Shown here in pieces: positions 1 to 8,189 of a stretch of DNA of 20,461 bases (the stretch's first letter is position 1; each line of letters starts with the position of its first letter). Source of the DNA: a virus. The DNA is taken from the IMG/VR virus record IMGVR_UViG_3300004461_000498, positions 1 to 20,461 of that record, one strand, 5' to 3'. The translations under genes and the position numbers were made by a program. The notes below the pieces were generated by a model, which saw nothing but the letters and a program-made list of their open reading frames with translations, was not told the origin of the DNA and searched no databases.

Positions 1-2738
1 GTAGAAGGAATAGTAACCATACCAGTATATTCATTACTGGCACTGACACCTGGATCAATAGTTCCAACTGCTGAATAGGCAAAGATGTTAAATCCTGTGG
101 TCTGACCAGCATTACCAAACTCAACGCTAGGGCTAGATGCATAGTATTGTTTTTGTGCTGGTGTGCCATTTCTATAGGTTAGACGAATGACAAAACTGTA
201 TCTGCTGTTGCCACTGCCTACTGCACCAAAGTCTCCTGACAGATCCCACGTGAGTTGAGTGAAAGGAGTATAGCCTGCCACATTATCAAAGTTATAGTCT
301 TCATAACTGTAATAGGTATCTGTTGACAGTTTGTAATAGATTCTAACACCCTGTATTAAAGTATTGGTAATAGCACTGGTAGCATAGGTAATCTGTGTCA
401 TCTTTACAGAAACACGTCTACGACCTGCAATCTGTTTAGGCAATAGTTGGAACTGATCAATGGTATCATCATACTTGGGTGTTGTGACAACCAATGTGGC
501 ATCTGGTGCCCAACCATCTGTGATCTGAACCACTGTTGGAGGTTGTGCAACACCTGTCAGAACAGTTGAACCTGAGTTTAATGAAACAGTTCCATATAGA
601 ACTTTATTGGATCCACGTCCATCAGATGCAAATGAACGGATGTAGTAGGTAAACACACCATAGGTGCTGATAAAACTCACAGGAATATCACCACCACTGC
701 CTGGTAGTGTGTCCATACGCACCTGTGTCCAAGCACTATAAGCATTGGCACGCCAATACATTATGCTGTATTGGTATAGACCATCATTAGGCTGTGTGAA
801 TATGAGATTATAAGAAACTGTGCTGCCTTGCAATATGGCTGCTGAACTGGATTTTAAACTTAGAACTGCGGAAAAAGGCACAACAGGTGCTGGTGGTGTT
901 GGCGTTACTGGAGCAGGTGGTGATGGCACCACAGGATTATTAGGATCTATTGGAGGTGTTGTTGGTGGCGGGTTTGGCACACTTGGTGGTAATGTTGGAG
1001 GTATTACTGGGAATGGTGCCTGTGTAGGTGGAACCAATCCAATGGGATCTCCTCTATTCACACTTGATGGATAATAGATATCACTGCCTTTTGGCACATA
1101 GATTGCGGCCACTAGGTCTTCTTCATTGTAGCGAGCGTGTGGATAGATGTCATCAGGGTTTTTAACCAAGCCCAATGTCACTGTCATATTGTCATTGATT
1201 TTTACTGACACTACACGCCAAGGAATGATTAGGCTTGAACTTGTGGTAAAGTCTAAGATGTTGCCCTGCACACGAATATTATCACCTGGCTCTAGTTCAA
1301 GACCTTCTGAACTTACTGTCAATGAAATAGTTTCTTGACGACGTGATTTCAAGAATAACAGTTTGGCCATATCTTTGGCAATGGCGTAGTTGGTGATAGT
1401 TGGGAATGTGGCTTCCATTTTATTTTCACGGCCGCCATCTTTCACAATATAACTTTGACGTTCTTCTTCTGTTTCTGGCCATACCACCTGTTGATTACTC
1501 CATTTCTGATCTGGATCAACATAGGTCACAACTACTGCAGAATATTTGTTGGATTTTTCAATACCTGTATAGGTGATACTGCCAACGATATCACAGACAT
1601 TGCCTGTGTATTGGTTTTTAGGATAGGGTTTAGATGTAGCAGTCATTACCACAGTGGCCACACCACTTAGGATATCTGTGTCATTGCCAGCATCTTCAAT
1701 CTTTAGTTTGTATTTGCCTTGAACATAGGGCATATAGCCCCTAAATCCCATTAAAAGCGTCTTAGTGTTGGCAAATATTGTCTGTCCAGTAGATAATACA
1801 AAGTTAGAAGTCAATATAGGACCTGCATAACTCTGTCCAGTGACATAGTTTACTGTGGTATTACATTTGTTGGCTGCTTTGATCCAACTATCCCAATGGA
1901 TATCATTATTGACCAATCCCTTACCATATCTGGGATTGCGTAGATAGTCTAACAGAATCTCTGCTGGATTTGTGGAATAACGCACTGGTGCTTGGCTGTA
2001 TTCATAGCCACTGGCCTGACTGTCTAGTGCGGCAATACGGCGACCTAGTAGTTCAACTTGAACTTCTGGTATGTTGCCTTTGAATGGATTGTTATCAGCA
2101 TCTGCTTGTGTTTTGATTTCTTTCCATTCATAGCGAACTGCCAATGTGGCCAATCCGTTGAAGTTCATTGATGAAGTAAAACTAGGAGAGTCAGCAAAGA
2201 TGTTGGTCTTCCAATAGGAACCAACTGTGCTTGATGCTGGGTTGGCATAGTAAACACCTGGATTCCACATCATACGCACACGACCATTATAGCGATCTGC
2301 GTTGACATCAACAATCTGTCCAGCATTGACATTGGCAGTTAGGTTAGTAGGCAACTCCCAGTCATCAATGAATACCTTGCGTAGACCTTCTACAACACCT
2401 TCACTAAAAACATAGACCACATAGAGATATTTGTTGTTGGTTGATCCAGTTTCAGCAAACACCACTGTGCCACCAACCTTGCGAAATCCATAGACCACAG
2501 GAATATCAATGTTTGAACCTGTCTGCTGTATAAGCACACCCTGTTGACGATCTGCTTCCGCAGCCGCAGAGGGTATGTCTGGCATTCCCCCTAGCATTCC
2601 TAAGAATGGCTGTGCCACAAAGTTGACAACGTCTGCTACAACATTGACAACGGCCTTGACTACAGAACTTACTACATTGACAACTGCCTTGACAACTGAT
2701 GTGACTGCATTGCCAATGGCCTTAAAGACTTTAGCCAT
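1..2738 (-). CDS. Tail-tip / host-specificity protein, J-like (3' part cut off by window edge)
   Basis: The frame is open from ATG at 2738 to the left edge (about 912 residues) with no stop, so the gene is incomplete at its C-terminus. It resembles lambda gpJ-type tail-tip proteins (COG4733 group), which form the tail-tip hub and touch the receptor; I infer this from gene position and from motifs such as VVYGFRKVGG (about residue 80) and VQVELLGRR (about 230). The N-terminus (residues 1-50) is a hydrophobic helical repeat (VVKAVVNVV twice), followed by GMLGGMPDIPSAAAEADRQQG. Hub-like beta domains follow, then a proline-rich linker at about residues 566-616 and a fibronectin-III-like stretch. 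The start ATG overlaps the stop of the upstream GNAT-like gene by 8 nt, which suggests translational coupling. Being last of the tail genes and the longest after the tape measure fits gpJ. Confidence 0.85.
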   Translation of the reverse strand, partial: MAKVFKAIGNAVTSVVKAVVNVVSSVVKAVVNVVADVVNFVAQPFLGMLGGMPDIPSAAAEADRQQGVLIQQTGSNIDIPVVYGFRKVGGTVVFAETGSTNNKYLYVVYVFSEGVVEGLRKVFIDDWELPTNLTANVNAGQIVDVNADRYNGRVRMMWNPGVYYANPASSTVGSYWKTNIFADSPSFTSSMNFNGLATLAVRYEWKEIKTQADADNNPFKGNIPEVQVELLGRRIAALDSQASGYEYSQAPVRYSTNPAEILLDYLRNPRYGKGLVNNDIHWDSWIKAANKCNTTVNYVTGQSYAGPILTSNFVLSTGQTIFANTKTLLMGFRGYMPYVQGKYKLKIEDAGNDTDILSGVATVVMTATSKPYPKNQYTGNVCDIVGSITYTGIEKSNKYSAVVVTYVDPDQKWSNQQVVWPETEEERQSYIVKDGGRENKMEATFPTITNYAIAKDMAKLLFLKSRRQETISLTVSSEGLELEPGDNIRVQGNILDFTTSSSLIIPWRVVSVKINDNMTVTLGLVKNPDDIYPHARYNEEDLVAAIYVPKGSDIYYPSSVNRGDPIGLVPPTQAPFPVIPPTLPPSVPNPPPTTPPIDPNNPVVPSPPAPVTPTPPAPVVPFSAVLSLKSSSAAILQGSTVSYNLIFTQPNDGLYQYSIMYWRANAYSAWTQVRMDTLPGSGGDIPVSFISTYGVFTYYIRSFASDGRGSNKVLYGTVSLNSGSTVLTGVAQPPTVVQITDGWAPDATLVVTTPKYDDTIDQFQLLPKQIAGRRRVSVKMTQITYATSAITNTLIQGVRIYYKLSTDTYYSYEDYNFDNVAGYTPFTQLTWDLSGDFGAVGSGNSRYSFVIRLTYRNGTPAQKQYYASSPSVEFGNAGQTTGFNIFAYSAVGTIDPGVSASNEYTGMVTIPS

Positions 2739-3198
2739 TGATCAACTCCTTTTCTAACCATACACCTGGTTTGAAATCAAAATGTTCAAACAGTTTTCGT
2801 GTGCGTTCTGGATTGATGCCAATATCGCCTGCAGTCATTGAACGAGCCTTGATAGTCTTGCTCCATTCTTCAAACTTTGAGATCAATACTCGGAAGTTAT
2901 CCATATTTTTATGACTGTCTAGCAAAAAGATAAAAGCAATATTGGCATCAATAAGTTCACTGTTCCAGGGACATTCACTGGCATAGCCAGCAATGAATCC
3001 TATGGGACGCTGTCCTTCATAGGCATTGAACCAGCAGTGATCCCATTTGCTGGCAAAATGTTTAATGGTCTTGATAACAGAGTTTTCATCATATTCATCT
3101 GCTATTCTTGGCAAGGATTCCACGGCTTCATCTCTGTAGTAACCAAATAGGTTTACAGTGACATCAAACTCCTGTGGTATCATTTGTCTTACGATCAT
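2731..3198 (-). CDS. GNAT-like acyltransferase-fold protein in the tail module
   Basis: A 155-residue protein. The C-terminal part (from about residue 123, GDIGINPERTRKLFEHFDF, then KPGVWLEKEL) matches the end of GNAT N-acetyltransferases, where a helix is followed by a GF-type turn and a basic end. The middle (RPIGFIAGYAS, about 65-75) fits the beta strands before the acetyl-CoA site. The usual pyrophosphate-binding loop (Q/RxxGxG/A) is not evident; the corresponding place reads LLDSHKNMDNFRVLI. It may therefore bind a ligand without classical acetyltransferase activity. It sits between the L-like and J-like genes, where lambda-like phages carry the K (NlpC/P60) gene and I. The gene begins 1 nt after the preceding stop and its own stop overlaps the next ATG. 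Fold assignment is moderately sure; substrate unknown. Confidence 0.6.
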   Translation of the reverse strand: MIVRQMIPQEFDVTVNLFGYYRDEAVESLPRIADEYDENSVIKTIKHFASKWDHCWFNAYEGQRPIGFIAGYASECPWNSELIDANIAFIFLLDSHKNMDNFRVLISKFEEWSKTIKARSMTAGDIGINPERTRKLFEHFDFKPGVWLEKELING

Positions 3199-3199
3199 A

Positions 3200-3823
3200 T
3201 TATAGTCTACCCCATTTAAACTCTGTTTGTCCTATCCAACCTGATTTGTCAAAACAGGTATCTGATTTTGAACCTTGATAAAACCAGTTTGACCAGTTAT
3301 TGGTCTTGCGTCCCTGTGTTCTTTCAAAGTCTGCAAATAGACTGGAACAGTCTATATTGATTTGGCAACTTTTCTCACCTTCAACTACTGCAAAGTTATA
3401 GATGATGCCATCAAACATTAGTATAGGTGTTGCTGCCAACTGTAACTTGTCTGTGCCACCACTGCCAAAGTTTAGAAATGCTTTATAAAGAACCACACGC
3501 TTGCCTTCAATCTCATTGTCCATTAGATACTGCACTGATGTTCTATCAACGCCACTTAGGAAAATAGAGAACTTGCCAACCTTGACATCAAAATCTTCTT
3601 GTAGACTGGTAAAGCCAATGAAACTGCCCTGTGCGGCATAGGTATTGACCCCTGCTGTTGGAGCAGTATCACTATCAAATGACAAATCAGCACCACCACT
3701 ACACAAATATAAGGGCAAGTCAGCACCTGCATTGGTTTTTAAATGTAGTTCAACGCAGTCTATTGCAATAGTATGATCGCGATAGTATTCATCACGATTG
3801 GCAGTTGAGGAAAAGTCTTTCAT
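3200..3823 (-). CDS. Minor tail protein, L-like / DUF2163-like
   Basis: A 207-residue protein in the position of lambda gpL, after the M-like gene and before the tail tip. Such proteins link the distal tail to the central hub. The interior has the pattern VGKFSIFLSGVD, then LMDNEIEGKRVVLYKAFL, then LMFDGIIYNFAVVEGEK, which resembles hub beta-domain proteins of the DUF2163/gpL type. The C-terminus carries a pattern of R, W, S, D, F and WG residues (RTQGRKTNNWSNW ... DTCFDKSG ... KWGRL) seen in that family, with a Cys that could act in metal or cluster binding as in gpL, though only one is clear. Its ATG (3823) directly follows the stop of the upstream gene (TAA at 3826-3824). Family call is by pattern and context. 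Confidence 0.6.
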   Translation of the reverse strand: MKDFSSTANRDEYYRDHTIAIDCVELHLKTNAGADLPLYLCSGGADLSFDSDTAPTAGVNTYAAQGSFIGFTSLQEDFDVKVGKFSIFLSGVDRTSVQYLMDNEIEGKRVVLYKAFLNFGSGGTDKLQLAATPILMFDGIIYNFAVVEGEKSCQINIDCSSLFADFERTQGRKTNNWSNWFYQGSKSDTCFDKSGWIGQTEFKWGRL

Positions 3824-4441
3824 TTACCACACTTCCCTCATTTTAACTGACATTGAAGTCATACCGCCAATGCCAATGTCAAACTCCTGCACGTCATCTT
3901 CACAGATAGCAGTAAATGGAACGGCAGTGATTGTGAGGTTAGTGCCACTGGGAACTGCGGCTACCAATGGACAGGTAAAATATAATGTTGCCGCACCTGC
4001 ACCATCACTGTTACAAGGTGCTACTGCCATATAGACCTTTGAATGATTGGCAAACTTGAAAAAGTCACCTGCTGCCAATACTGTTTTATTAGCACCACAG
4101 TTGGTCAATGATACTTGTTTTGCTCCCAGGGCGCCTGCGGCTGATGTTCTTGGTGTTGATGTTGTCTGTGCTGCCAACTTGCTGTATGAAATCTTAGGTA
4201 ATAGGATTTCAAAACTAAATGTCTGACCTAATGTCTGTCCAAGGAATCCTTGAACTGTGCCTGAATCAATGGGCACCAACTGTGGATATTTTACTTCCCA
4301 GGTATAGTAGGTAACGCCCAATGAAATACGTCTCATCTTACCACTCATAGTCATAGATGTCTGTGCTGGTGTAACTGTTTTAAAGTTCACACTGGTGAAA
4401 CTTGGGTATGTTGGGTATTGACTTCCTGTTATATCAGCCAT
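3824..4441 (-). CDS. Minor tail protein, M-like (distal tail)
   Basis: A 205-residue protein immediately downstream of the tape measure; the stop of the tape measure and this ATG overlap as TAATG at 4441. Position matches lambda gpM, the distal tail component that caps the tube at the tip end. The N-terminus (YPTYPSFTSVNFKTVTPAQT, then MSGKMRRISLGVTYYTWEV) resembles the start of distal-tail proteins. The middle has KTVLAAGDFFKFANHSKVY, a beta-rich GDFFKF pattern common in these phage proteins. The C-terminus has VQEFDIGIGGMTSMSVKMREVW. No enzymatic motif. Assigned by gene order and general pattern, not by a diagnostic motif. Confidence 0.6.
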   Translation of the reverse strand: MADITGSQYPTYPSFTSVNFKTVTPAQTSMTMSGKMRRISLGVTYYTWEVKYPQLVPIDSGTVQGFLGQTLGQTFSFEILLPKISYSKLAAQTTSTPRTSAAGALGAKQVSLTNCGANKTVLAAGDFFKFANHSKVYMAVAPCNSDGAGAATLYFTCPLVAAVPSGTNLTITAVPFTAICEDDVQEFDIGIGGMTSMSVKMREVW

Positions 4442-6939
4442 TATACAATGCTCCTATGTCCTCTATCCAACATAGCGTCAGATATAATCTGTTGAATAAC
4501 ACCTTTGCGGCTTGATAACAGTTGATCAAATCCTGCTGTGTCATTGGCCACAATAGTGAAGTTCACATTAGTTACCCCACCACCACCTAACTTATCTGTA
4601 GGTGTGATTTGTCCACTGCTTGATGGAGTAAACAGTTCTGGACCATTCTCACCAACAATGTATGGAGTGTTGCCACTAACACCACCACCAACTTTCTTAC
4701 CACTGTATTGTTGACTTCTAATGGCATTGATCTGTGCAAAGCCAGCGGCAATGGCGCCTGCCACATAGATAAATGACAAGGGTGGTCCTGGTGGAAATGC
4801 GATTGCCATAGCAGCCGCTTGGTATGTGGATATCACTGCCTGCGCAATGGCCAATGCCTTGTGTGCTTCAAAGGCCTTGCGACTGTTTTGTCCCATTGCT
4901 GACATCACTTGATCCAGTGCGCCTAGAACACCTTGTGCTCCTACAATGCCACCTTGCTGTATCATCTGCACATTGGCCTGTTGCATTTTAACTGCATCAA
5001 TAATAGCCTGGTTGGTAACACCACCTTGTTTTAGTCTTGCTTCACCTACTTTCTGATCATACTGTAACATCTTGTCAGCGGCTTCTTGATTCATTAGCAC
5101 ACGCTGATCTAGATAACTTTGTTCATCAATGAGACCTTTGTCTCTCAACATTTTCAGTGCATCTTGTTGACGTCCAAAGTCTACTGCTTGACCTTCTTTG
5201 GTTGAACCAAACATTGAGGCAGCACGACCAGCAGTTTCTAGTTCTGTCTGTTGACGTGTTAGGTCATTGAGTGTTTTACGAACTTGATTCTGTTGATCCA
5301 AGTCATAGTTTTGTTGCAATAAGATTCTATGCTGTGCTTCTAGTTCAGCGGTATAGGCAGTGCCATACTGTTGACGACGTTGTAGGACAGCACCTTCAAT
5401 GGCCTGTGCTCTAGGATCAAGATTGCTTTGAACCTGTGTATTGGCCAAGGCATTACGAGCATCAGTCAATATGGTTCTTGCGGCTTCAGCGGCCTTGTTG
5501 GCACGGATCTGAAGTTCTAGTTCATTCTTGCGTAGGTTATATGATTCTTGTGTTAGGCTGAGACGATATTTCTCCATCTCAACTTTAACAGCATATTCGT
5601 TGGCATCCTGTATGTTCAAGGCCAGTGTGCTTGACTGTAGACTCTGTAGGTCTTTGTTGATTGTGCCTAGTTCTTCTGCTAGGACTTTACGACGAGTGGC
5701 AGCGGCAAGATCTCGTTCTTGCTGTTTGCTCATTGAATCGCCAGTAGCGGCATATTTTACACGCTCTGCGGCAATGGCTTTTTCAACTTCTAGTGCAAGA
5801 CTTCTTAGGCCAGTAGACTTTTCATCTATGGCACTCATTGCATTCATTGACAACAACTGTGCTTTCAATGCCTTGTCAAGATCTTCTGCTTGTTTTGAAC
5901 GAGGTTTTACTGCATTAAAAGCCTTACCTTGTGCGGCTTCTATTTCTTTAAGTTTTTGTTTTTCTTCTTCGTGCTTTTGATTTACTTCACCTAGGGCTTT
6001 GTCAAGCATTAGATATGCGGCTGTGCCAGCGGCAGCGGCAACAACCAAACTCAATCCACCAGTGGTAATGGCTTCCATAATGGCTACCGCTCTAAGAGCG
6101 GCAACTATTTCCATAAATGCACTGGCAACAGCAAGAATACGACCAACAGCAAAGGCAGCAAAGAAGGCTGCGCCTATTTTGATAATGGTATCAAAGTTAT
6201 TGGCCAAGAACTCTAGGGCCTTGACAAACTTATCACTGGCTCCTGTGGCTTCATCAAAAGCACGGAAACTTTCCATAATCTTTGTTTGAAGATTTTCAAA
6301 TGCCTGTGGAATGGTTCTAATGGTCTTGCCATAGTCCTCAGTGATCTGTTGATTTTTATAAAATGCTTTACCAATAACATCAGCAGTAAGTTTGCCTTCC
6401 TCTGCCATTATTCTCAACTGACTTTGTGTGACACCAAGTTCTTTGGCTAATATCTTGAGAGCATAGCCGTTTGTTTCCTGCATATTGCGGAACTCATCAC
6501 CATTTAGGGTGCCTTTCTGCATTGCCTGTGCAAACTGATAAAGTGCAGAGGCAGCACCAGCGCCACTGGCTCCTGATATCTGTAGTGTCTTGTTGAAGTT
6601 ATCTACAATGTTGGCCAATGCTTCTGTGCTAGAACCAGCAAAGGTTGTTGAAGCCGCTAGTTTCTGGAATAGATCAACTGTTCCACCAATGTTTGAACCT
6701 GTTCTTTGTGCAGTTTCAGAAAGAATACTAAACTTGGCATTGGCCTCTGTGATATTACTGCTTACAGATAATAGTTTGTTTGTGAGTTCTTGACTTTTGC
6801 CTGCAATGTCAATAAGTTCCTTAGCGATAGTCGCACCAATAGCGATACCCGCCAAACCCCTTAGAGTATTTTGTAAACCCCCCAGAGCACGTTCTGCTTG
6901 GGAGGTGTCTGCGGTTATTCTTATCTGTGCATCAGCCAT
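4441..6939 (-). CDS. Tail tape measure protein
   Basis: An 832-residue protein that sets tail length and is wound by the G/GT chaperones. The N-terminus (residues 1-30) has the ADTSQAERALGGLQ pattern. Residues about 150-195 contain NMQETNGYALKILAKELGV followed by LRIMAEEGKLTADVIGKAF, the signature of the lambda gpH-like N-terminal domain (TIGR02675). Hydrophobic segments lie at about residues 255-315, and a long charged coiled-coil region at about 330-640. Near the C-terminus (about 755-770) is YIVGENGPELFTP, a typical tape-measure ending. The usual rule of roughly 0.15 nm per residue would give a tail near 125 nm, a short siphovirus tail. The ATG follows the frameshift-product stop by 1 nt (6940), with AAAGGA 8 nt upstream inside the preceding gene. 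Confidence 0.93.
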   Translation of the reverse strand: MADAQIRITADTSQAERALGGLQNTLRGLAGIAIGATIAKELIDIAGKSQELTNKLLSVSSNITEANAKFSILSETAQRTGSNIGGTVDLFQKLAASTTFAGSSTEALANIVDNFNKTLQISGASGAGAASALYQFAQAMQKGTLNGDEFRNMQETNGYALKILAKELGVTQSQLRIMAEEGKLTADVIGKAFYKNQQITEDYGKTIRTIPQAFENLQTKIMESFRAFDEATGASDKFVKALEFLANNFDTIIKIGAAFFAAFAVGRILAVASAFMEIVAALRAVAIMEAITTGGLSLVVAAAAGTAAYLMLDKALGEVNQKHEEEKQKLKEIEAAQGKAFNAVKPRSKQAEDLDKALKAQLLSMNAMSAIDEKSTGLRSLALEVEKAIAAERVKYAATGDSMSKQQERDLAAATRRKVLAEELGTINKDLQSLQSSTLALNIQDANEYAVKVEMEKYRLSLTQESYNLRKNELELQIRANKAAEAARTILTDARNALANTQVQSNLDPRAQAIEGAVLQRRQQYGTAYTAELEAQHRILLQQNYDLDQQNQVRKTLNDLTRQQTELETAGRAASMFGSTKEGQAVDFGRQQDALKMLRDKGLIDEQSYLDQRVLMNQEAADKMLQYDQKVGEARLKQGGVTNQAIIDAVKMQQANVQMIQQGGIVGAQGVLGALDQVMSAMGQNSRKAFEAHKALAIAQAVISTYQAAAMAIAFPPGPPLSFIYVAGAIAAGFAQINAIRSQQYSGKKVGGGVSGNTPYIVGENGPELFTPSSSGQITPTDKLGGGGVTNVNFTIVANDTAGFDQLLSSRKGVIQQIISDAMLDRGHRSIV

Positions 6940-6940
6940 C

Positions 6941-7452
6941 TCATCGTCCTTTGTTTAACTGCTTTTGGTGTTCTTCGTATTCCAACTTGTAGAATGCGGC
7001 CCACCCTGCAAACTCCACTGTAGACATTTCCAACACATCCACTACTTTGAGACCCAGATCCTTTGCCAGTCTATAGGCAAACATCAAGTCTGGATCTCGT
7101 TTTAGTTTTTTTCTGCGTTTTCCAGATCTAGTTCATCAGCACCAATGCTATTGATTTCACTGACCACCTTGATTAGAATCTTGGGATCAACTTCATTCAA
7201 TAGAGTGCTTTTGTCAGCCATTGAAAACATCTTAGTGCCATCTTCATTGCGAGCCTTGATGATCAGTCCTTCTACTAGGGCTTCAACAGTTTTGTTCTGT
7301 TGAGTTAGTTCAAGAACACGACCTTCATCTTTTAGACTAGTGGCTGTCTTGAAGTAGACCTTAGTGCCCCATTCTGGAACATCTATGCTTTTCATCTCAC
7401 CTGAGATTTGATTTCTAAAATGTGCTGTGGCTTTTTCTATTACTTTGTTCAT
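6941..7452 (-). CDS. Tail assembly chaperone, GT-like -1 frameshift fusion (join 7452..7105, 7105..6941)
   Basis: A -1 shift at 7105 continues G for 54 more codons to a TGA at 6943-6941, giving a fusion of about 170 residues. The extension starts LKRDPDLMFAYRLAKDLGL and contains EMSTVEFAGWAAFYKLEYE, the pattern of the T domain of lambda gpGT and of DUF4035-type proteins (EF, W, A, FY, L). I read the whole extension codon by codon and found no internal stop. There is no credible independent start for T, so frameshifting is the likely way to make it. T binds tail-tube subunits and recruits them to the G-coated tape measure. The stop lies 1 nt before the tape measure ATG. The identity of T is inferred from pattern and position. 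Confidence 0.85.
7049..7111 (-). promoter_or_regulatory. Programmed -1 ribosomal frameshift signal
   Basis: In the 0 frame the minus strand reads GAA AAA AAC TAA. The heptamer A AAA AAC (7111-7105) fits the X XXY YYZ rule. After a 6-nt spacer (7104-7099) comes a 10-bp stem: GAGATCCAGA (7098-7089) with TCTGGGTCTC (7058-7049), one pair being G-U. Its loop encloses a second perfect hairpin, TTTGCC (7081-7076) with GGCAAA (7067-7062) and an 8-nt loop. Slippery site, spacer length and downstream stem all match known -1 frameshift signals. Confidence 0.85.
7102..7452 (-). CDS. Tail assembly chaperone, G-like (0-frame product)
   Basis: A 116-residue protein lying just before the tape measure, the place of lambda gpG. 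It would coat the tape measure during tail assembly. The sequence is mixed beta/alpha, with a pattern EWGTKVYFKTATSLKDEGRV early and DLENAEKN at the end. The 0-frame stop (7104-7102) follows directly on an A AAA AAC slippery heptamer (7111-7105), which makes this the shorter of two products. The ATG overlaps the TGA of the upstream gp10-like gene (ATGA), and AAAGGA lies about 8 nt before it. Function rests on position plus the frameshift architecture. Confidence 0.85.
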   Translation of the reverse strand: MNKVIEKATAHFRNQISGEMKSIDVPEWGTKVYFKTATSLKDEGRVLELTQQNKTVEALVEGLIIKARNEDGTKMFSMADKSTLLNEVDPKILIKVVSEINSIGADELDLENAEKN

Positions 7453-7736
7453 TTGTATTTTCCTTTTACTTGTGTTAGAGTTGGTCCAATGATACCCTTT
7501 GGCGCCTGACGGCTCGCTCCAGCCTCTAGTTTACCTATATAAGGAACCTTGTTTTCCACCTTGAAGTTATTCTGGGTGGTTGCTTCTGTCCAGTTACGTC
7601 TTGCATTACCACTACGCACAGGTGTGTTCTTCTTGGCTGTCACATAGACATCATCAGCAATCTGTTTGACAAACTTTTTGAGTTGGTCTCCTAGATCTTT
7701 GTTTAAAGAATCAACACCTGTGAATGTGATATTCAT
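7449..7736 (-). CDS. HK97 gp10-like tail completion / neck protein
   Basis: A 95-residue protein of the HK97-gp10 type: ADDVYVTAKKNTPVRSGNAR at about residues 27-46, then VENKVPYIGKLEAGASRQAP (about 60-79), then an IGP motif near the end. These are the family's usual TPVxTG, N..PY and LE.G.SR.QAP marks. Members act in joining or completing the tail. It is short compared with many homologues (roughly 110-150). Its start overlaps the stop of the second tail-tube gene (TAATG at 7736) and its stop overlaps the G-like start. Its place after the tube genes, not before them, is unusual. Confidence 0.75.
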   Translation of the reverse strand: MNITFTGVDSLNKDLGDQLKKFVKQIADDVYVTAKKNTPVRSGNARRNWTEATTQNNFKVENKVPYIGKLEAGASRQAPKGIIGPTLTQVKGKYK

Positions 7737-8176
7737 TATGGATACGCGACGTTAGTGCCAATGCTATATGTAGTAGCGCCAGTTCCTTGGAAGGAAATAC
7801 TTGCTTCTACCATACCATCCATTGCTGACTTTACACTATATCCAGTGACAATGATACTGCCTTGGAAAACAGCATCAGCAGTAGAACTACCACCTATATC
7901 TTTACCAACATAAAACTTGCCTGCTACACCACTTGCACCAACTAGACCTGCTGTTGGATTGAATGAAGTTTCGTAAGTGTCAAAGTCTGAAGTGTCAAAA
8001 TAAATGTCTGCTGAACCTGAGAATGCACTCAAGCCTGCAACATAGGTTCTAACATCCACACCCATTGTTGTTGTTTCAATAGTGTCTGCTTTTACATCAA
8101 TGGTGAAGTTACGGACATTTGCTATACCCGCACCATTGATAGAAACAGCACCATCATTACCTGTAATCGTTGCCAT
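7736..8176 (-). CDS. Tail tube protein, second copy
   Basis: A 146-residue protein similar to the gene just upstream. Shared blocks are NVRNFTID, DTIETTTMGVDVRTY, GSADIYFD and SVKSAMDGMVEASISFQG. These fit major tail tube proteins, whose beta-sandwich subunits stack as rings around the tape measure. The middle (about residues 65-105) and the extreme C-terminus (TTYSIGTNVAYP) differ from copy 1. A good Shine-Dalgarno (AAGGAG, 10 nt before ATG) shows it is translated on its own. Position before the chaperone and tape measure supports the tube role. Either copy may be the main tube protein. Confidence 0.8.
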   Translation of the reverse strand: MATITGNDGAVSINGAGIANVRNFTIDVKADTIETTTMGVDVRTYVAGLSAFSGSADIYFDTSDFDTYETSFNPTAGLVGASGVAGKFYVGKDIGGSSTADAVFQGSIIVTGYSVKSAMDGMVEASISFQGTGATTYSIGTNVAYP

Positions 8177-8189
8177 AGTCTAGGTCTCC

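Noticed and set aside
5528-6289. Plus-strand ORFs opposite the tape measure gene
   Set aside because: Ser/Arg/Ala-rich shadows of the coiled-coil region on the minus strand with no domain and no gene context.
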